From positions 1-36,887 of the forward strand of contig JAQGDQ010001514.1 in assembly GCA_030141605.1 (NCBI GenBank): a DNA stretch of 36,887 nt, given 5' to 3'. The first letter of the stretch is position 1, and each line of letters opens with the position of its first letter. This stretch comes from Tubiluchus corallicola. Lineage: Eukaryota; Priapulida; Priapulimorpha; Priapulimorphida; Tubiluchidae. The notes beneath the pieces were generated by a model. That model was given only the letters and a program-made list of their open reading frames with translations, was not told the origin of the DNA and did not search any database. Shown piece after piece: positions 1 to 9,944 of the stretch. The position numbers and the translations under genes were made by a program.

Positions 1-1936
1 TCCAGCGAGCATAGCTTTATCATTTTTATCTTTTTATTTGTTTAGAAACTCAATGTCTTTACCAGTGTTCTCTTGGCAAATTACGTAGAGTTTTAAATTC
101 TGGCTTCCCTCCTGTTATTACATCACCAAACTTGTAGATTAAAAGTCTGTGATAACTTAGATGCATAATTTTGGTTCTTTGACCAATTCTCTTTAACATG
201 AAACATGGCACGGTTTTCCCACCCACCAATACGCTTGATATTTCTAGTAGTCTAAGAAATGTTGTATAAAGTAAGCTATCGATGCCTGCATATTCGCTTT
301 CAAGATGGATGCTGCATACACAAAAAGTTCAAACACTGCTTGTTTCTTGATCTCAAAATAAATGAAAAGTCGCCTGAAACAGAAACGTCTTGATATCTGT
401 TCTAGTTGCAGAGATACTCAAAATGCGGCAACCAATGGTAAGATGTCGGGTGGCCCTTGTTTTGTGCTTTTAAGAAAAAATGCCCATTTGACCAGAATTT
501 TAGATCTGAACTGCCCCACTGCTCGTTTCATTGAAAAAAGCTGTCTTGTCTTTAGGCCCATGTAGTTTTTGCTTCCACGACTGTATGATTTGTTAGGCAA
601 ACTTGCAAATTTTCTCATCGTATACCCATGTAAACACAGGATAAAATTTTCATGCCTTTGTTCTGTTTGGTGTGCTATCTGTTAGCAGTTTATAAGTTAA
701 TTAGTGTATAGTGTAATAGTGTAATAGATCCATTTTATTTGATCTAAAGAATAATAATTCCTTGTTAGATTTCGTCAGATACATATTAAAATTATTTTAA
801 AATAATATTCAATTCATAGTTATACGATATCAAAAAATAACAATTATAAGAAGTAATAAAATATATCAAAATGGCAAAACATTATTTTCTTAAAAAGGTA
901 TAAACTGATAATTATTGCCCTGTCTGTATAATTATTTATCTGTAAGATAAGCATGCAAACTTGGCGTAACTAGGGGTTAATTAATTTGTCTTAAGCTCAG
1001 GTCATCAACAACGTTACTTTTTTCATGTTGTTTTACATAGATTTTGTTTTGGTTATAGAAAGTGCTCATTTTTGAATTTAATTAAATTTAATGCCTCGGA
1101 GGGACAAGGGATATTAATAGCATATCACATACAAAGTTGTAAAGAGTTAGTCCAAATTGAAAACAATATTGGTAATGATGAATCTTAATGGTCACACAAA
1201 TAAAAACGCAGGCTTACAATGCGAAGTGTTTACAACAAAATTATGTTTGATAGTTAGAAAATATAAAAAGTATGACAAATATAACAGTCAATTAAAATGA
1301 AGAACTAAATTTATAAGACTTATTTGTAGACAACTGTAAGATTAAATGATATCAACAGATTGCTCAATTTTGAATGAATGTTGATTTAGATTAGAAATTA
1401 ATTCGAGTATCATATAGATTCATATTAGGGAATTAAAGTTAATATTAGTATGTTGGTTTCTCATAGTATTTGACGAATTTCATAGAATAAATACATAACA
1501 TATGATGTTCAGACTGTACAGCTGGAGGAATTGCATTACATACATAAGACACAAGTTCTTTGTTTCCTAGGTATCTGTATACCATCTACTTGAACTTGTG
1601 TGATTATACCAGTGTATTTTCAAGTAAAGTGTCAAGAGTAACCTCTAATTGTCTTTAAACTAATTTTGCATGTTCAGATTTTTTGGTATGACAAAGAATA
1701 ATCTTGTTTTATGCACAATCTAGTGAATCTACTCACTACCATTAATATCCTGAATTTATTTTTCGTTAATGTTGTCTAAGAAAATTATATGCTGTGATAA
1801 ATGTCAGAACACATATTTAAAAAATATAATTGATATTTGAAAAAAAATCATAATTTTTGATGTCACTACCATGTGTTTCATAGGTATAACGCTAGGACAT
1901 TAACTTAAGACGAATAATTCCTACTTAGATAATATA
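1..1936. repeat. Left arm of a long inverted repeat
   Basis: This segment is the reverse complement of 5087-7036. Positions 1-351 match 7036-6686 with no difference that I could find in a base-by-base comparison. From 352 inward the arms differ by scattered substitutions and small indels, roughly 85-90 percent identity by eye. The homology fades near 1936, just after a shared TTATC-type inner end. The window begins inside the perfect block, so the true outer edge of this arm cannot be seen. No intact gene lies in the arm. A 67-codon open frame at 362-565 has a partly preserved, frameshifted counterpart in the other arm, and I do not recognise it. Confidence 0.95.
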
Positions 1937-2555
1937 AGGGAAAACATTGTACAGTTTGGACATCTACAAATCCTTTAAAACGTTTCTTCATTCTCTTATC
2001 TCGGTTTGGATCAGGTGCATTTACGAGAGCTCCACTAGTTTGAGCCATCGTGAAGCGCAGTTTAGTTGTCTCTTTATTGGGACTTAGACAAGTATTCAAC
2101 AAATATGCATTTCGCTTTTGATTTAACAATTTTTCAAACACTTTTGGATTTGGTTCAATCAGAAGTCCTGTCCAACCGCGATTTCTTTCAAGAAATAATG
2201 TATTTGAAATTGATCCATCGAAGGCACCACACTCCACGTAAAATCCAGCGTTTTTTTGTTTAAGTAATTTATCCACAAATGTGGACTGTTTAACCTGTGA
2301 TGTATCTGCCACAAAATCTGTTGAAGGATTTTCTGATGGTCCAATTATCCAATGCTCTTTGATGTGCCGCAGCAGTCTTTCATTATCAAATGCTGTGCCA
2401 CCATATTGTATTCGCAAGATATCTTCTGCACTTTCAAAATTGTTACCCGTTTTACATGATGGTTCCCTTTTGCATTTTTCTGTATATAAACCAATTGTAA
2501 GAAAGGAAGCAGAAACTGTTATCAAAATGACATGGCAATAAATAACACGAGTCAT
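1905..2555 (-). CDS. FkbM-family methyltransferase, N-terminal part, truncated
   Basis: The frame encodes 216 residues from an ATG at 2555, which is preceded by an in-frame TAA. Residues 4-23 form a hydrophobic signal-anchor-like segment, suggesting a type II secretory-pathway protein. The S-adenosylmethionine-binding part of an FkbM methyltransferase follows. Residues 105-114 read FYVECGAFDG, SNTLFLE lies at 117-123, and GWTGLLIEPNP at 127-137 is the family signature. Cysteines and a VQCFPLY stretch lie near 202-208. In full-length members this is followed by a second half with a DxEG-type motif, which is absent here. The frame runs into the left inverted-repeat arm and stops after six arm-encoded residues. 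The FkbM fold methylates hydroxyl groups in bacteria; the animal substrate is unknown to me. A missing downstream exon is the alternative to truncation, but I saw no good splice donor at this point. Confidence 0.8.
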   Translation of the reverse strand: MTRVIYCHVILITVSASFLTIGLYTEKCKREPSCKTGNNFESAEDILRIQYGGTAFDNERLLRHIKEHWIIGPSENPSTDFVADTSQVKQSTFVDKLLKQKNAGFYVECGAFDGSISNTLFLERNRGWTGLLIEPNPKVFEKLLNQKRNAYLLNTCLSPNKETTKLRFTMAQTSGALVNAPDPNRDKRMKKRFKGFVDVQTVQCFPLYYLSRNYSS

Positions 2556-2880
2556 TTTAAAGCACAAACACACAAGCCCTTAATGGATGTACATTAATAA
2601 GACTTTCTGTTCCTCAGTTGCTTGTTATGCGGTATTCTGTGGTGGATTTTAATGACACTAAAAGCACTGAGAACGAAAGAATAAGGCAAAACACATTTTA
2701 TAAAAAACGAGAGTTTTCTGTAAAATGCGAGACTAATATTATACAAATTTATAAGGATTTATACGCTGCTTATGTCACCGTGCATCGCTGGGTAATCGGC
2801 CAACGCAAATCGGCCGAAAAAATCCTCTGCTGTTGAAATCACACACGCGCTTGCACACGCGCATACATTATTTGCCTTTT
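2556..2880. promoter_or_regulatory. Divergent interval between FkbM and GT31 frames
   Basis: The two glycan-related frames diverge from this 325-bp interval, which could hold a shared promoter, but I see no convincing promoter motif. A 2.6-2.83 kb plus-strand open frame lies inside it. The frame ends in a peptide with the pattern SVK..E then VHRW, and a similar pattern recurs near 8.11-8.19 kb. Its identity is unknown, and it could be an upstream exon or chance. Confidence 0.2.
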
Positions 2881-3360
2881 ATGCTAAAAGGTGGTTTGCA
2901 TTACGAAAATGGGTACATTGTGAAAAGGCAGCGTAATATTGCAGTTTTTATAGCAATAGCCAGCGCTTTCAAAGAAAGACTTACTAGAAGAAACAATCTC
3001 AGAAAAACCTGGCTGAATGGTTCACACATGAACCGAGATATTGCTTACAGATTTTTTACTGATAAATATGATAATTCAGGCAAAAATATCAGTTACCTGC
3101 ACATGGAGAAACTGAAAAATGAACAACTTCATTATGGTGATTTAACATTCACTGAAGTTCCATCGGGTTTAAACAATGCACGTAGATTACTGTGGATTAT
3201 GGGATGGGCTATTGAAAGATACAACTTTACTTACTTCATGAAGGTTGATGATGACGTATTTGTTTGTATGGAGAGACTCCTGGCAGAGCTTCCATTTCGA
3301 CCAAAAAAACTTCTTTGCTGGGGAAGCGTAAACTGTCGTCCTGGAGTAGATTTCCTCTAA
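2881..3360 (+). CDS. Beta-1,3-galactosyltransferase-like (GT31) fragment
   Basis: From the first ATG the frame encodes 159 residues typical of the N-terminal half of the GT31 catalytic domain, closest in pattern to B3GALT6-type enzymes that build the proteoglycan linker. RRNNLRKTWL at about residues 36-45 is the family's RR..+R.TW signature. HYGDL lies near 84-88. KVDDDVF carries the acidic DDD metal-binding triad at 123-125 and is followed by an AELPF..KKLLCWG stretch. Full-length members continue for well over 100 further residues with a conserved glycine-rich and EDV-type region. Here the frame stops at 3360 and I found no continuation. An N-terminal membrane anchor is also missing. A weak donor (GCGTAAAC) near 3328 leaves an intron possible. 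The frame is therefore either one exon of a split gene or a truncated copy; truncation seems likelier given the mobile-element surroundings. Confidence 0.75.
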   Translation: MLKGGLHYENGYIVKRQRNIAVFIAIASAFKERLTRRNNLRKTWLNGSHMNRDIAYRFFTDKYDNSGKNISYLHMEKLKNEQLHYGDLTFTEVPSGLNNARRLLWIMGWAIERYNFTYFMKVDDDVFVCMERLLAELPFRPKKLLCWGSVNCRPGVDFL

Positions 3361-3975
3361 TCTCTTATAATGCCTACATGAATTTTTTGAAAGTGACCAT
3401 TTTTTAAGTTAAAAACAAGTAAAGTTGCTTAAGTGAAATGAGTTTGCTTTAAGGACATTGCTGCTGGGAAATATAGGGCCTAAATTGTATCCCATTCGAG
3501 TATCATATTGAAGCTGATTATCATATTGAAGCTCTTTGAGTACAATGTGCCAAAACGTAGAACTAACACATGAAAATCTTAAAGCTATGTATAATACAAT
3601 GCAACTAACTGTTTATTTGTAACAGCCCGTCGCTACAGGTTTGTCATTATTCGGATCTGTAAGCAAGCAGAGTAATTGCAGCAGTCACAATTTTTTAGCT
3701 GTGCAGTGATGGTATCTCCTTAAAGGTGAGTTCTTGTTAATTTCTTACAAAAAATCCACATAAAATATGTTAGCACAATATGTTAGTAGATTTGGTAGCC
3801 AATCATAACATAAAAGGTTAGCACCAAATTAGTTTTTTTGATGGCTGCTGTTAGGGTATTCATGCTGTGTAGCGCTAGGCTATTATAGTAAGCCAGTGCA
3901 CAAATACGTACCGTAACGTCATTCTGTTTGTTTGTAAATAGCTCCATAGCTGGGTAAGATCGAGTGCTACACTAA
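3361..3975. other. Intergenic stretch inside the inverted-repeat loop
   Basis: This is AT-rich sequence between the GT31 fragment and the piggyBac remnant. It holds a short direct repeat, ATCATATTGAAGCT, twice near 3500-3531. I found no coding signal and no continuation of the galactosyltransferase. Confidence 0.6.
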
Positions 3976-5086
3976 AATGCTGAGGAAGTACTGCATGTTG
4001 TAGAAGAAGATGAAAATTTTGAAGACATCAGAATATATATTGAACCACAAGTCCAGAAGAACTCTCTGATGAGGACTCCAGAGGTGAGGATGAAGGCTGA
4101 GGTTGAGGGCTGCCATGGGCAGCTTGTCTAGCAATCAGTTGCTTGTCTCCAGCTGAAGTTGTCCTGAGCCAAGGCAAACGACTTGGTGGTGAACTGGATA
4201 ACAGGATGGCTAGGGAGATAGAAAATCAGCAGCTGGAAACTGAGAGGCTGCGTAAAGCAACTGCCTGGAAAGATAAGCAATTTCTAAATTGTAAGCCGAT
4301 GTTTCTGAAGCCAAACTTTGTCAAATATCGCAATTTTTTAAACTTTTTAAAACTATACTTTAACAATGAGCTATATGAACTTTTGGTTGAAGAAAGTAGA
4401 CGATATTTATTTATCAAGAGCAAATACCTCAAGCATTTATAGTGCAATGAGGCACATCAAAACTGAAGAAATAATGGCCTGTTTACACGTTGCTGAAAAT
4501 AGTGCTCTAATGTGAGTTACAAGTACGCAAAATTGCGTCCAATGATGGAAATTATTAGAAGTAATTGTTTGAAATACTTTGTGCCTGTTCAGGACAAAAC
4601 TGTTGATGAAACCGTGATTGAGTATTATGGTAGACACTTGTGCAAACAATGCATTTGTATGAAGCCAATTAGATTTGGATTCAAATGCTGGTGTCTGAAT
4701 ACTTCAAATAGATAAAATTTTGAAATTTGCCAAAGAAAAGCTCGGAATAGCGATGAACAGTTAGAACAGTTTTGTGTCGAGTGTTTAGCTGTGGTTTTGC
4801 ACATATATGATTTACTTCAGATTATATGATTATCTGCAGATGGATGGACAATTGTGTTGTCACTTTACCATATGCCTGTTGAAGCTGTGATCCAGTTGCA
4901 AAAGTAAAGCCTCTTCTCAGAAGGAAAAGCAAATGATGGAACCTACTTGCCCATATCTGGTACAAGTTTGCAAGGCGAACATGGGTGGCACTGATCGTTT
5001 TGGCGAGAACATGAACAGATGCCAAATTGGAATAAGAGGGGAAAAATGATGGTTTTAGTTTGTAGCTGGCTGATTGATACAATAAT
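3976..5086 (+). pseudogene. piggyBac-type transposase pseudogene
   Basis: The sequence is a multiply frameshifted copy of a PGBD-like transposase. An acidic N-terminus at 3976-4100 reads DENFEDIRIYIEP and, in the next frame, EELSDEDSRGEDEG. At 4340-4400 FNNELYELLVEES matches the family's FDDELI-like helix. At 4512-4715 VPVQDKTVDETVIEYYGRH, followed by CKQ and KPIRFGFKCWCLNT, contains the first catalytic aspartate region. Around 4848-4990 the frame gives DNCVVTLPY, then a valine-lysine-rich strand, then NMGGTDR, which holds the third acidic position. The segment with the second catalytic aspartate is not recognisable. The copy ends in RCQIGIRGEK and a CSWLID stretch that runs directly into the right arm at about 5087, so the C-terminal cysteine-rich domain is lost. 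Several stops and at least three frame changes make it inactive. Confidence 0.85.
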
Positions 5087-7036
5087 ATATTATCCGAGTA
5101 AGGATTATTCGTCTTAACTTAATGTCCTAGCGTTACACATATGTAACACTTGACATATCTTACTTTTTCAAATATCATTTATACTTTTTTAAATATGTGT
5201 TCTGACATTTACCACAGCATATAATTTTCTTACACAACCCTAACGAAAAATATATTCAGGATATTGAGGGTAGTGAGTAGATTCACTAGATGCATAAAAT
5301 AGGTAGTACACGATGACTCCTGATCAAACCAAAAAATCTGAAAATGCAAAATTATTCTAAAAATAATTTGAAATTACCCTTAACACACTTTGCATGAAAA
5401 TAAGCTGGTTAAATCATACCATTTCAAGTAGATGAACTTGTTTCTTGTGTATATAATGCAAATCCTCCAGCTTTACAGTCTGAGCATCATATGTTATGTT
5501 ATATGTTATCATGTTATCAGAAGCCAATATACTAATATTAACTTTATTTCCCTATGTGATATTTTTAATACTAACAATGTAATTGATAGTATAAATGCAG
5601 TATCGTATAAATCTATATGATACTTGAATTAATTTTTATCTAAAGCAACATTCATTAAAAATTTAGCAATCTGTTCATATTATTTAATCTTACAGTTCTC
5701 TACAGATAAGTCATATAAATTTAGTTCTTTATTTTAATTGGCTATTATATTTGCCATACTTTTTATATTTTTTAACTATCGAACTTAATTCTGTTGTAAG
5801 CACTTCGCGTTGTAAGCCTGTGTTTTTATGTGTGTGGCCATTTAGACTCTCGTTACTGATATTCTTTTTAATTTGGACTAACTCTTTACAACTTTGTATC
5901 TGATGTGCTATTAATATGCTTTATCCTCTAAGGCAATAAATTCAATTATTTTCAGAAATGTGCACTTATTTTAATCAAATCAAAATCTTTGTGAAGCTAC
6001 CTGAAAAAAGCAACGATGTTGAAGACCTGAGCTTAAGCCAAATTAATCAAACCCTAGTTATGCCAAGTTTGCATGCCTATCTTACAGACAAACAATTAAA
6101 CAGATAGTGCAATAATTATCAGTTTATACCTCATTTTCTTAAAAAAATTAACGTTTTGCCAATTTGGTAAATTTTATTACTTCTTATAATTATTATCTTT
6201 TGATATCATATAACTATGAATTGAATATTATTTTAAAACTATTCTAATATGTATGTGACGAAATCTAACATGCAATTATTATTCTTCAAATAAAATAATA
6301 TGTATCTATAACACTATAACACTATACACTAATTAACTTTACCCTTAAACGTGTGTAGACTATAAACTGCTGACAGATAACACACCAAACAGAAGAAAGG
6401 CATGAAAATTTTATTTGCGTTTAAATGGGTATGCTAGGAGAAAGTTTGTATAACAGATCATAAAATCGCGGAAAACAAAAACTACATGGGTCTAAAGACA
6501 AGACAGCTTTTTCAACGAAAGAAGCAGTGGGACAGTTCAGATCTAAAATTCTGGTCAAATGGGCATTTTTACTTAAAAGCATTAAACAGGGGCCACCCGA
6601 TATTTTGCCATTGGTTGCCGCATTTTGAGTATATCTGCAGTTATGACGACGTTTCTGTTTCAGGCGACTTTTCATTTATTTTATAATCAAGAAACAAGCA
6701 GTGTTTGAACTTTTTGTGTATGCAGCATCCATCTTGAAAGCGAATATGCAGGCATCGATAGCTTACTTTATACAACATTTCTTAGACTACTAGAAATATC
6801 AAGCGTATTGGTGGGTGGGAAAACCGTGCCATGTTTCATGTTAAAGAGAATTGGTCAAAGAACCAAAATTATGCATCTAAGTTATCACAGACTTTTAATC
6901 TACAAGTTTGGTGATGTAATAACAGGAGGGAAGCCAGAATTTAAAACTCTACGTAATTTGCCAAGAGAACACTGGTAAAGACATTGAGTTTCTAAACAAA
7001 TAAAAAGATAAAAATGATAAAGCTATGCTCGCTGGA
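5087..7036. repeat. Right arm of the long inverted repeat
   Basis: This is the reverse complement of 1-1936, with perfect identity at 6686-7036 against 351-1 and lower identity from 5087 to 6685. The inner end (about 5087-5115) shares the TTATC..AGTAAGG then TTAA-containing sequence with the inner end of the left arm. Plus-strand frames in 6486-6686 are partly preserved relative to the left arm but carry stops and are not recognised. Downstream of 7036 the sequence has no counterpart in the window, because the left arm runs off the window edge. Confidence 0.95.
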
Positions 7037-7282
7037 TATAAGTCATTTGCTGAAAATCTTCTCTAGTTCCATAAACTTGGTCTGCTACCAAAGACAACAC
7101 AGTGGCAGATCTCATTGCACGTATTTCTTGTTGGCCTAGGTCCTCCAAACCTAACCAATTTACAATACACAAAACTGGATGATGTTAGGAAGCATTCTAA
7201 AGCGTGTAGGACAGGTTCACCCGATCCTGTAACAGATCTAAAGTAAATCTGGTGCTTTCAAACATTCTTGGAGTTTGGAGAA

Positions 7283-7560
7283 GTTCGACTTCATGAGCTT
7301 TCAACGTCCAACATAAACAGACAAGTTCGAGACTGTGCTGCACTAGTAAAAGGTGATCACTTACTGAAACATCTCAGTGATGGAGACATAATTGCCTTAA
7401 GAGAAAGTGCCACTTAGCTTCCCTCTGTTATTATGCATCTGCATTTAAAATGGTGCAAAGAACCCCCAATGACATGCTCAACTGCATAGTTTTTATTGAA
7501 CTTTTATCCAGAATAGCCGAGTTGTAGGACCGAGGACCAACAACTGTTACCCTATTTAGG
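7283..7560 (+). pseudogene. Decayed copy of an uncharacterised repeat-associated protein
   Basis: One frame reads LHELSTSNINRQVRDCA followed by LLKHLSDGDIIAL. After a one-base shift it continues KCHLASLCYYASAFK, then about 20 residues later a hydrophobic FIELLSRIAEL. I recall the pattern LHE.(S/T)T....RVR.CA, LLAKLSAGDMIALEAKYH..CL..LYN from many uncharacterised proteins repeated in cnidarian and other invertebrate genomes; I could not check this. The histidine and cysteines that look like a metal site are partly kept. In-frame stops upstream (7037-7260) and a frameshift mark it as a remnant. Open but degenerate coding-like sequence also leads into it from the right arm, so it may belong to the same repeat unit as the arm. 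Confidence 0.4.
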
Positions 7561-9944
7561 TTAGGAATTAACCCTGGAAGCCTGCAGAGTTGCAGAGAGA
7601 CACAAGACGCATTTTTTTCGATTTTCCGCGATATAAGCACAAATATTTTGCAGGCCATTGATGAGGACATCGGACAACAATAGAGTCTTTTGGATCGCGA
7701 TCGAAAATATAAATAAACTCTTAAGATTCTTAACTGTTTTTTCAAAGACGGTAAAATAGTTAGTAAAATAGTTATCGTTCTCATGTCATCATCATTGTTT
7801 TTCCAGTTACTGTTCTCACTGTTGTTGTCACTGTCGCTAGTGATGCGTTCTTGATGATGTAAACAGCAAGAAACTGACGAGTTCTTTCTTTTATTCAAGC
7901 AGGTGGCGCTTTCATGGATGAACATTTTGTAATTCTCAGTGCAGACATTGTGAGGATAATATTGGACTTACATAGAAGATAAGAGCTTCTATGTACAAAT
8001 TATGGTGGATTTGCTCTTGGATGGTGGCTGAGTACTTGGGAAGAAAAAAACAACCAAAAACTGAATTTCTTTGGTGACAATCAGCGCCATTACACTGGCA
8101 AAGTTACTTTGTCTGTCAAACGTGAAAACATACAAAATTACGAAGAGCTGTGTGAACGTTATATAAGTGTACACCGATGGCTTCTAACAGAAAATATGAG
8201 TAAAGTATGGTACAATAAAAACACAACTTTGCGTACGAAGTATTCTGTTCCACCACTAAAGATGGACAAATGCAATTGGCAGAATTCTTGAATACCATGT
8301 CAAATGAAGAATATGACACATATTTCTTATGAAAGGTAAAATATAGGGCCGTTTTGCATTTCCCAACGTGCGATAATTACTACGCTGGCATGCAGCACGT
8401 GCAGAGCTACTGGTGTGAATTGTGCAGAAAACTACATGACGAAGATACTGAAATAACAACAAACAGCAAAAGAAAGAGTGGAAAAGAAATAAATTTCTAC
8501 GCAAATTTATCTGCATGGTGGAATGAAAACCAATGCTTTGAGGAAACTTATGGTAGTTTGGTTTCTAACTATGACCTATTCTTGCATTAAATTTTAGCTT
8601 GTCATGATGGTATTCATTCATTCATTTTGTTTTATTTTATTTCATCATATTTACTCAGTTTTGAAAGAAGCTCCAAAAACGTTACATATATAAAATAATG
8701 CGAACAATTGCGCAAATTTGCCGTGAACATAATGACATAATCAAATGATCCTATTGGTGCATCGTGTATTTAAAGCCTATGATAAACCAAAGTGTTTGAA
8801 ACCCTGGACGAAAATACAGATTGTTAAGATGAAAACAAAGATGTGGGACGCTGCAAATTTTCAGAGCTTCTGGGGTTCAGCAATCACCCTCTATTCGTCA
8901 ACTAGCCACTGATGACTTGGTCTGCGAGTTGTTATATGAATAAGAACGCAAAAAACAAGAAAACAATGAAAAATATTTTTGATATCGTCCATTCTTTTCT
9001 GAGAAGAAAGCAGACACTGAAAGCTAGGCCCTTTGTTAATTTACTACCCAGTGAATGGTGAATACCTTGGTGCATCACAAGAATAAGGGTACAATATAAT
9101 TTCACCAGATTACTTTGACATCCTAAAACTGAGTAATAGTGTGCAGCAGAATCTTTACCAATGCGGGTGACATCCCAGACTGGTTGACCCCTGAACCATG
9201 TGTGACGGGTCAAAAACTTCTGCCTTCATTAAAACGATAGTCATTTCCATGAGAAACGCATTGAACTCAATGAAGACAATATTACCTCCGTGGTGCAACT
9301 TTTCAAGCTATGAAATTACATGTTTCACTGACGCGAAGTGCAATGCATAGGCATGCATGAAAGTAAAATTATCAAATGCAGACGAAAAGCTGATGCCATT
9401 TCAATGCCAAATTTTGGAGTAACAGGTTTATACAATATATTATTACTAGTTAAGGCCCAACAGCAAATGTCGTATAAATGCACCTATATTCAATATTGCG
9501 CTAACATCCTACATAGTGTTCATTTATTTCTCTAACGCAAAACCAACGTATATTACTGAAGTAAAGTTACAGCAGAGTACAATTGAATGACGACAGAGCA
9601 AGCACTATTCTAAGTGGGAATCGCTGGAAATTGAACCTCAAATCAACCCATCGTCGCTCCTTTTGGTGGAGTCATCATCAGAAGTAACTCACATTGTCGT
9701 ATAGCCCTCTTCTTCCTCTTTTCAGACAACAATAAACTTCGATTCACGTGTGCCACCAGGTGCCGCTAAAAAGTTTTTCTAGCATGGTGTTCCGTCAAAA
9801 TTTTCAAATAGTGGGTAGTTGGGTCCGGGAAAACGTACTTTGTGGAAAAACGTAGGGCTGTCGGGAAATCTAAATGCTGTGACATGCTCTCCCCCGCCCA
9901 GCCCGGATATTACTGCAAGGAAATACGGGAATTTCTCATCGATC
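7561..9944. other. Mixed decayed sequence, no confident gene
   Basis: Several short open frames occur (8109-8291 and 8354-8590 plus; 7431-7925 and 8932-9213 minus), none assignable to a family. The minus frame at 8932-9213 contains LILVMHQGIHHSLG, which could be a worn H2C2 zinc-binding motif of a BEL/Pao integrase continuing from the pol fragment at 9945-10815. The plus frame at 8109-8200 contains VHRWLL, resembling a stretch at 2.72-2.80 kb. I see no splice-supported gene. Confidence 0.4.

Noticed and set aside
352-6685. Inverted repeat as a pure assembly fold-back artefact
   Set aside because: Arms differing by roughly ten percent with indels, and a unique 3.15 kb loop, cannot come from a simple fold-back of one molecule. 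Only the identical outer 351 bases remain suspect.
7431-7925. 164-codon minus-strand open frame
   Set aside because: No domain, signal or splice context. It overlaps plus-strand remnants of a recognisable repeat protein and is probably a chance antisense frame.
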